From Austropuccinia psidii (taxonomy: Eukaryota > Basidiomycota > Pucciniomycetes > Pucciniales > Sphaerophragmiaceae): a stretch of DNA of 64,000 nucleotides. The position numbers and the translations under genes were made by a program. The stretch is taken from NCBI GenBank assembly GCA_023105745.1, contig JALGQZ010000006.1:34177686-34241685 (forward strand), read 5' to 3'. A model generated the notes under the pieces. It saw nothing but the letters and a program-made list of their open reading frames with translations, ran no database searches and had not been told where the DNA came from. How positions within the stretch are numbered: the stretch's first letter is position 1; each line of letters opens with the position of its first letter. This document shows, in pieces, positions 61,106 to 64,000 of this stretch.

Positions 61106-63536
61106 GTGGAGACCATGTTGTGTTCAATGGTATTCACATTTTTTCTTCCAGAGCACAATTGTGCATTCTGAATGCTGGTGTCAAAAATTCTCTTAAATTT
61201 TTTGTTTTTTCTTCTCTTTCTGATGTTTTTTACAGTATTCTCATTGATTCTGGTGCTACACACTCATTTATTGCAAAGCAGTTTGTTCACAAGTACTCAT
61301 TGACTACTTCAGAACTTCCAGAGAAGATTCCCCTTATCATTCTTGACTCCTCTGAGTCTCCTTCCTTATTTGTGACTCACCATACTAAATATATGGTTGA
61401 GCTCCCTTCCTTCCCAAGCTTTGAATGGGACTTTTTAGTCATTGATACTCCCAAGGGAGAATTCCTCATATTGGGATTTAACCTTCTAAATCACTTTAAT
61501 CCTTCTATTGATTGGAGGCAAGGGCTGATCACCTTTAATGCTGATCATGAAGACTATTGTGATCCTTCTGATTCTTTCCGTAATAACTTTTCTTCTGCCA
61601 AATCATGTGCAGCTCTGGTTGGTGATTCTAGAACACCATCAATTTCATCTTCTGTCCATATTCCTTCCCTTAATTCCCATCAGTCATTACCATTATCTGG
61701 AGATGAAGTCTTCAAAGAGATTCAAGATGTTGGAGAAGATAATTCTGTATCTTCACTTCATCTCCTCTTTGGGAATATGGACCTTCCTCCTTCATCTTAT
61801 AATGACTCCCTGGAGGAGTTGTGGGATGAAGAGGAAGAGCCAGAAGCAGTAGAAACCGTGTTGAAGGTTGTCCCTTCTGTCTATCACCAATTTTTGGATG
61901 TATTCTCCAAGGTGAAAGCAGAAAAACTTCCTCCTCACCGCGCCTGTGATCATCATATCAAGCTGGAGGGGTCTCTACCTCCAGTTGGGGTGATCTACTC
62001 CTTATCCAAACAAGAGTCAGATACACTCAGGGCCTACATTTCAGAGAATGTAGAGAAAGGTTTCATCTGGCCAAGCTCCTCTTAAAAAGGAGCACCTGTC
62101 CTCTTTGTCAAAAAGAAATATGGTGGCCTCCGTTTGTGTGTTGATTACCGCAAACTCAATGCTGTTACTAGGAAGAACAAGTATCCTGTTCCTCCTATGA
62201 ATCAGCTTCTCAATGTCTTTAATGGTTCTACTATCTTCTCCAAGATTGATTTGCGTGGTGCATATAACCTGCTCAGAATCAAGGAGGGTGATGAACATTT
62301 GACTTGTTTTAGAACTAAATATGGCAGTTATGAGTACTTGGTTATGCCATTTGGGCTCACCAATGCTCCTGCTTCTTTTCAAAATCTTGTCAATGATATC
62401 TTTCAAGATCTTCTCAATGTTTATGTTGTGGTTTATTTGGATGACATTTTGGTCTTTTCCAAATCTGAGGAAGAGAATGTCACTCACGTGTCCACTGTTC
62501 TTTCCAGACTCAGAGCCAATAACCTTTTTGCTAAGGCGTCCAAATGCCTGTTTCATGTTTCAAGCGTGGAATATCTTGGTTATATAGTTTCTTCTGAAGG
62601 CCTTAAGATGGACCAAGCAAAAGTCCAGCAAATTCTAAATTGTCCGCCTCCAAGAAATCTCAAGGCTCTTCAATCTTCCCTTGGCTTTCCCAACTTCTAC
62701 CGCTGTTTCATCAAGAATTATTCAAAGAAGATCAGTTCACTCACCAGTTTCCTCAAGAAATATTCCTGTGTTCCCCTCAATGAGGAAGCTCTCAGTCAGT
62801 TACACCAAGTCAAAGAGGCTTTCACCACCGCTCCAATCCTTTCCCACTTCAATCCTTCTCTACCCACCATTGTAGAGACCAATGCATCAGATTATACTTT
62901 GGGTGCTGTACTGAGTCAGGTCTCTGACTCAGGAAAACATCCCATTGCATTCAATAGCTGCAAGCTTATCCCAGCACAGCTCAATTATGAAATTCATGAA
63001 AAGGAACTCCTTGGCATCATCTGGGCTCTCAAGCACTGGAGGGCTTTTCTTCTTTCACTGTCTTTCCCTTTTGATGTTCTCACTGATCACTATTCCCTTC
63101 AATACTTCATGACCTACAAAGTACTCACTCTCCGTCAAGCCCGTTGGGCTGAATTCCTTTCTGAATTTCATTTTTCAATCACTGACCGCCCTGGCCGCCT
63201 AGCTACTCTTCCGGATGCCTTATCACGCCGGGACAAAGTTTATCAGGAGAGGGGGAAGGACTTCATCAGCAAGAATCCAATAAATTTTTAACAAATCATT
63301 AAGAAGGATGAAGTTCAACCCTCAAAATATTTTGCAGTCAAGGTGGAATCTTTTTCAAATCTGATTGATTCAATCCAGAAGAAATTATGGCAAGATCCTC
63401 AGTACAGAAGTATCCTTGAAGATTTGGGTAAAGGTAAATTGATCCAAGATTATTCTCTTGTTTCCTCTTCCCAACTTCTTCTCTTCAAAGATTGGGCGGT
63501 AGTCCCAAATGACTCCACAATTCAACTGAGTATTCT
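61036..63536 (+). pseudogene. pol: E7 pol, protease to integrase start
   Basis: The protease triad DSG is at 61246-61254. A TAA lies at 62083-62085, just before RT. RT is otherwise complete (LCVDYRKLNAV, KIDLRGAYNLLRI, YLDD at 62434-62445). RNase H has Asn (AAT, 62881-62883) where the usual ETDASDY Asp is expected. A TAA at 63289-63291 interrupts the frame before integrase. The frame then continues to 63536, where E8 cuts it. Confidence 0.9.
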
Positions 63537-64000
63537 TGTAAGATGTGACTATGAAACTGATGATAATATTAATATTAATCAACAGTACTATGTCTGTTCT
63601 TATGAAATATAATAATAAAATATTATTATAACCACAATTAAATAATTAAAAATTATTTCTTTCACGTGTTAAGCACTACTAGTGATTTTAACAGTGAGCA
63701 AGTAATTGTCTACAAGAATCAATTACAAGAAGAATTTAATAATAAAAACTTCTTTATTAAAATAATAAAATTATTTTAATATATAATTATCTTTTGCAAG
63801 AATAATTATAAAGATATTTCTTGAAGAAAAATATTACTAGAGAAAAACTTTAAGAATTAAGAATAAATGACTCACTAATACTCCAAAGAACTTATTGATA
63901 AGTAAGAGTAGAGAAATTTGACATGGAATTGTGGATTTAAGGGATCAAAAGGATTTATAACAGTATTACAACAAAATATAGTTGGATTCTATGATTTCAC
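63537..64000 (-). repeat. E8: family A LTR, minus strand, runs off the window
   Basis: TGTAAGATGTGACTATGAAAC is the complement of the E3 LTR end, and the similarity continues to 64000. It is the left end of a family A insertion inside E7 pol. ATTCT (63532-63536) is the likely target pentamer. The rest of the element is not visible. Confidence 0.9.

Larger units (their letters stand above)
57350..63536 (+). mobile_element. E7: Ty3/gypsy with GGCC-rich LTR, cut by E8
   Basis: It has a 5-prime LTR, a long leader, gag and pol up to the start of integrase, then E8. The family is unrelated at sequence level to A, B and C. The Gag wording (SPPARQTRSQARAQAAL) is the basis for proposing Austropuccinia psidii. 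Few lesions are seen: one stop and one shift in gag, two stops in pol. Confidence 0.9.

Noticed and set aside
1..64000. Bacterial-type features (operons, ribosome-binding sites, CRISPR, rho-independent terminators)
   Set aside because: The content is eukaryotic retrotransposons with splice-like signals. No direct-repeat spacer array or bacterial gene was seen.

Overview
The window is eukaryotic, AT-rich, and made almost entirely of LTR retrotransposons. I found no host gene, rRNA, tRNA or CRISPR array. The Gag opening of the element at 59769 and the Gag and Pol wording of the other elements match what I remember of predicted proteins from the myrtle rust Austropuccinia psidii (Pucciniales). 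I ran no search, so that identification is an inference. A large TE-rich rust genome fits the content.

Layout, with element names used throughout. 1-550: unassigned AT-rich flank. E1 (family A, +): 551-10904. Ty1/copia relic (-): 10905-12267. E4 (family C, +): starts at 12268, its 5-prime LTR abutting the copia relic. It is split in its Gag zinc knuckle by E2 (family B, -; 16708-35686; target duplication AATGT on both sides). E2 is itself split just after the protease motif by E3 (family A, +; 21990-30894; target duplication CAAAT on both sides). E4 resumes at 35692 and its 3-prime LTR is cut at 40540 by E5 (family A, +). E5 is cut in its integrase at 47163 by E6 (family C, -). One LTR of E6 carries a solo LTR (47294-48790, duplication TATGG). 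Its other LTR is cut at 57349 by E7 (a different, GGCC-rich-LTR Ty3/gypsy, +), which is cut at 63536 by E8 (family A, -), running off the window. The stack copia > E4 > E5 > E6 > E7 > E8 is six layers deep.

Families A, B and C share one plan: LTRs of 1.8-1.9 kb, a TTTGGGGGCC-type primer site, a short leader exon, Gag with a long helical region, capsid and CCHC knuckle, then protease, reverse transcriptase, RNase H, integrase and a C-terminal chromodomain (chromovirus type), and a GGTGGGAGGGAA-type polypurine tract. No element has an intact Gag-Pol frame. E3 is the youngest complete copy, E2 is intermediate, and E1, E4, E5 and E6 are heavily mutated.

The most interesting signal lies between the LTR and gag. 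In E2, E3, E4 and E6 a leader exon ends in a splice donor. The intron that follows contains the Gag ATG. Removing it joins the leader exon, in frame, to a second reading frame that overlaps gag, and the first ATG left in the second exon is in that frame. This predicts a spliced mRNA for an overprinted accessory protein, with unspliced RNA for Gag-Pol.
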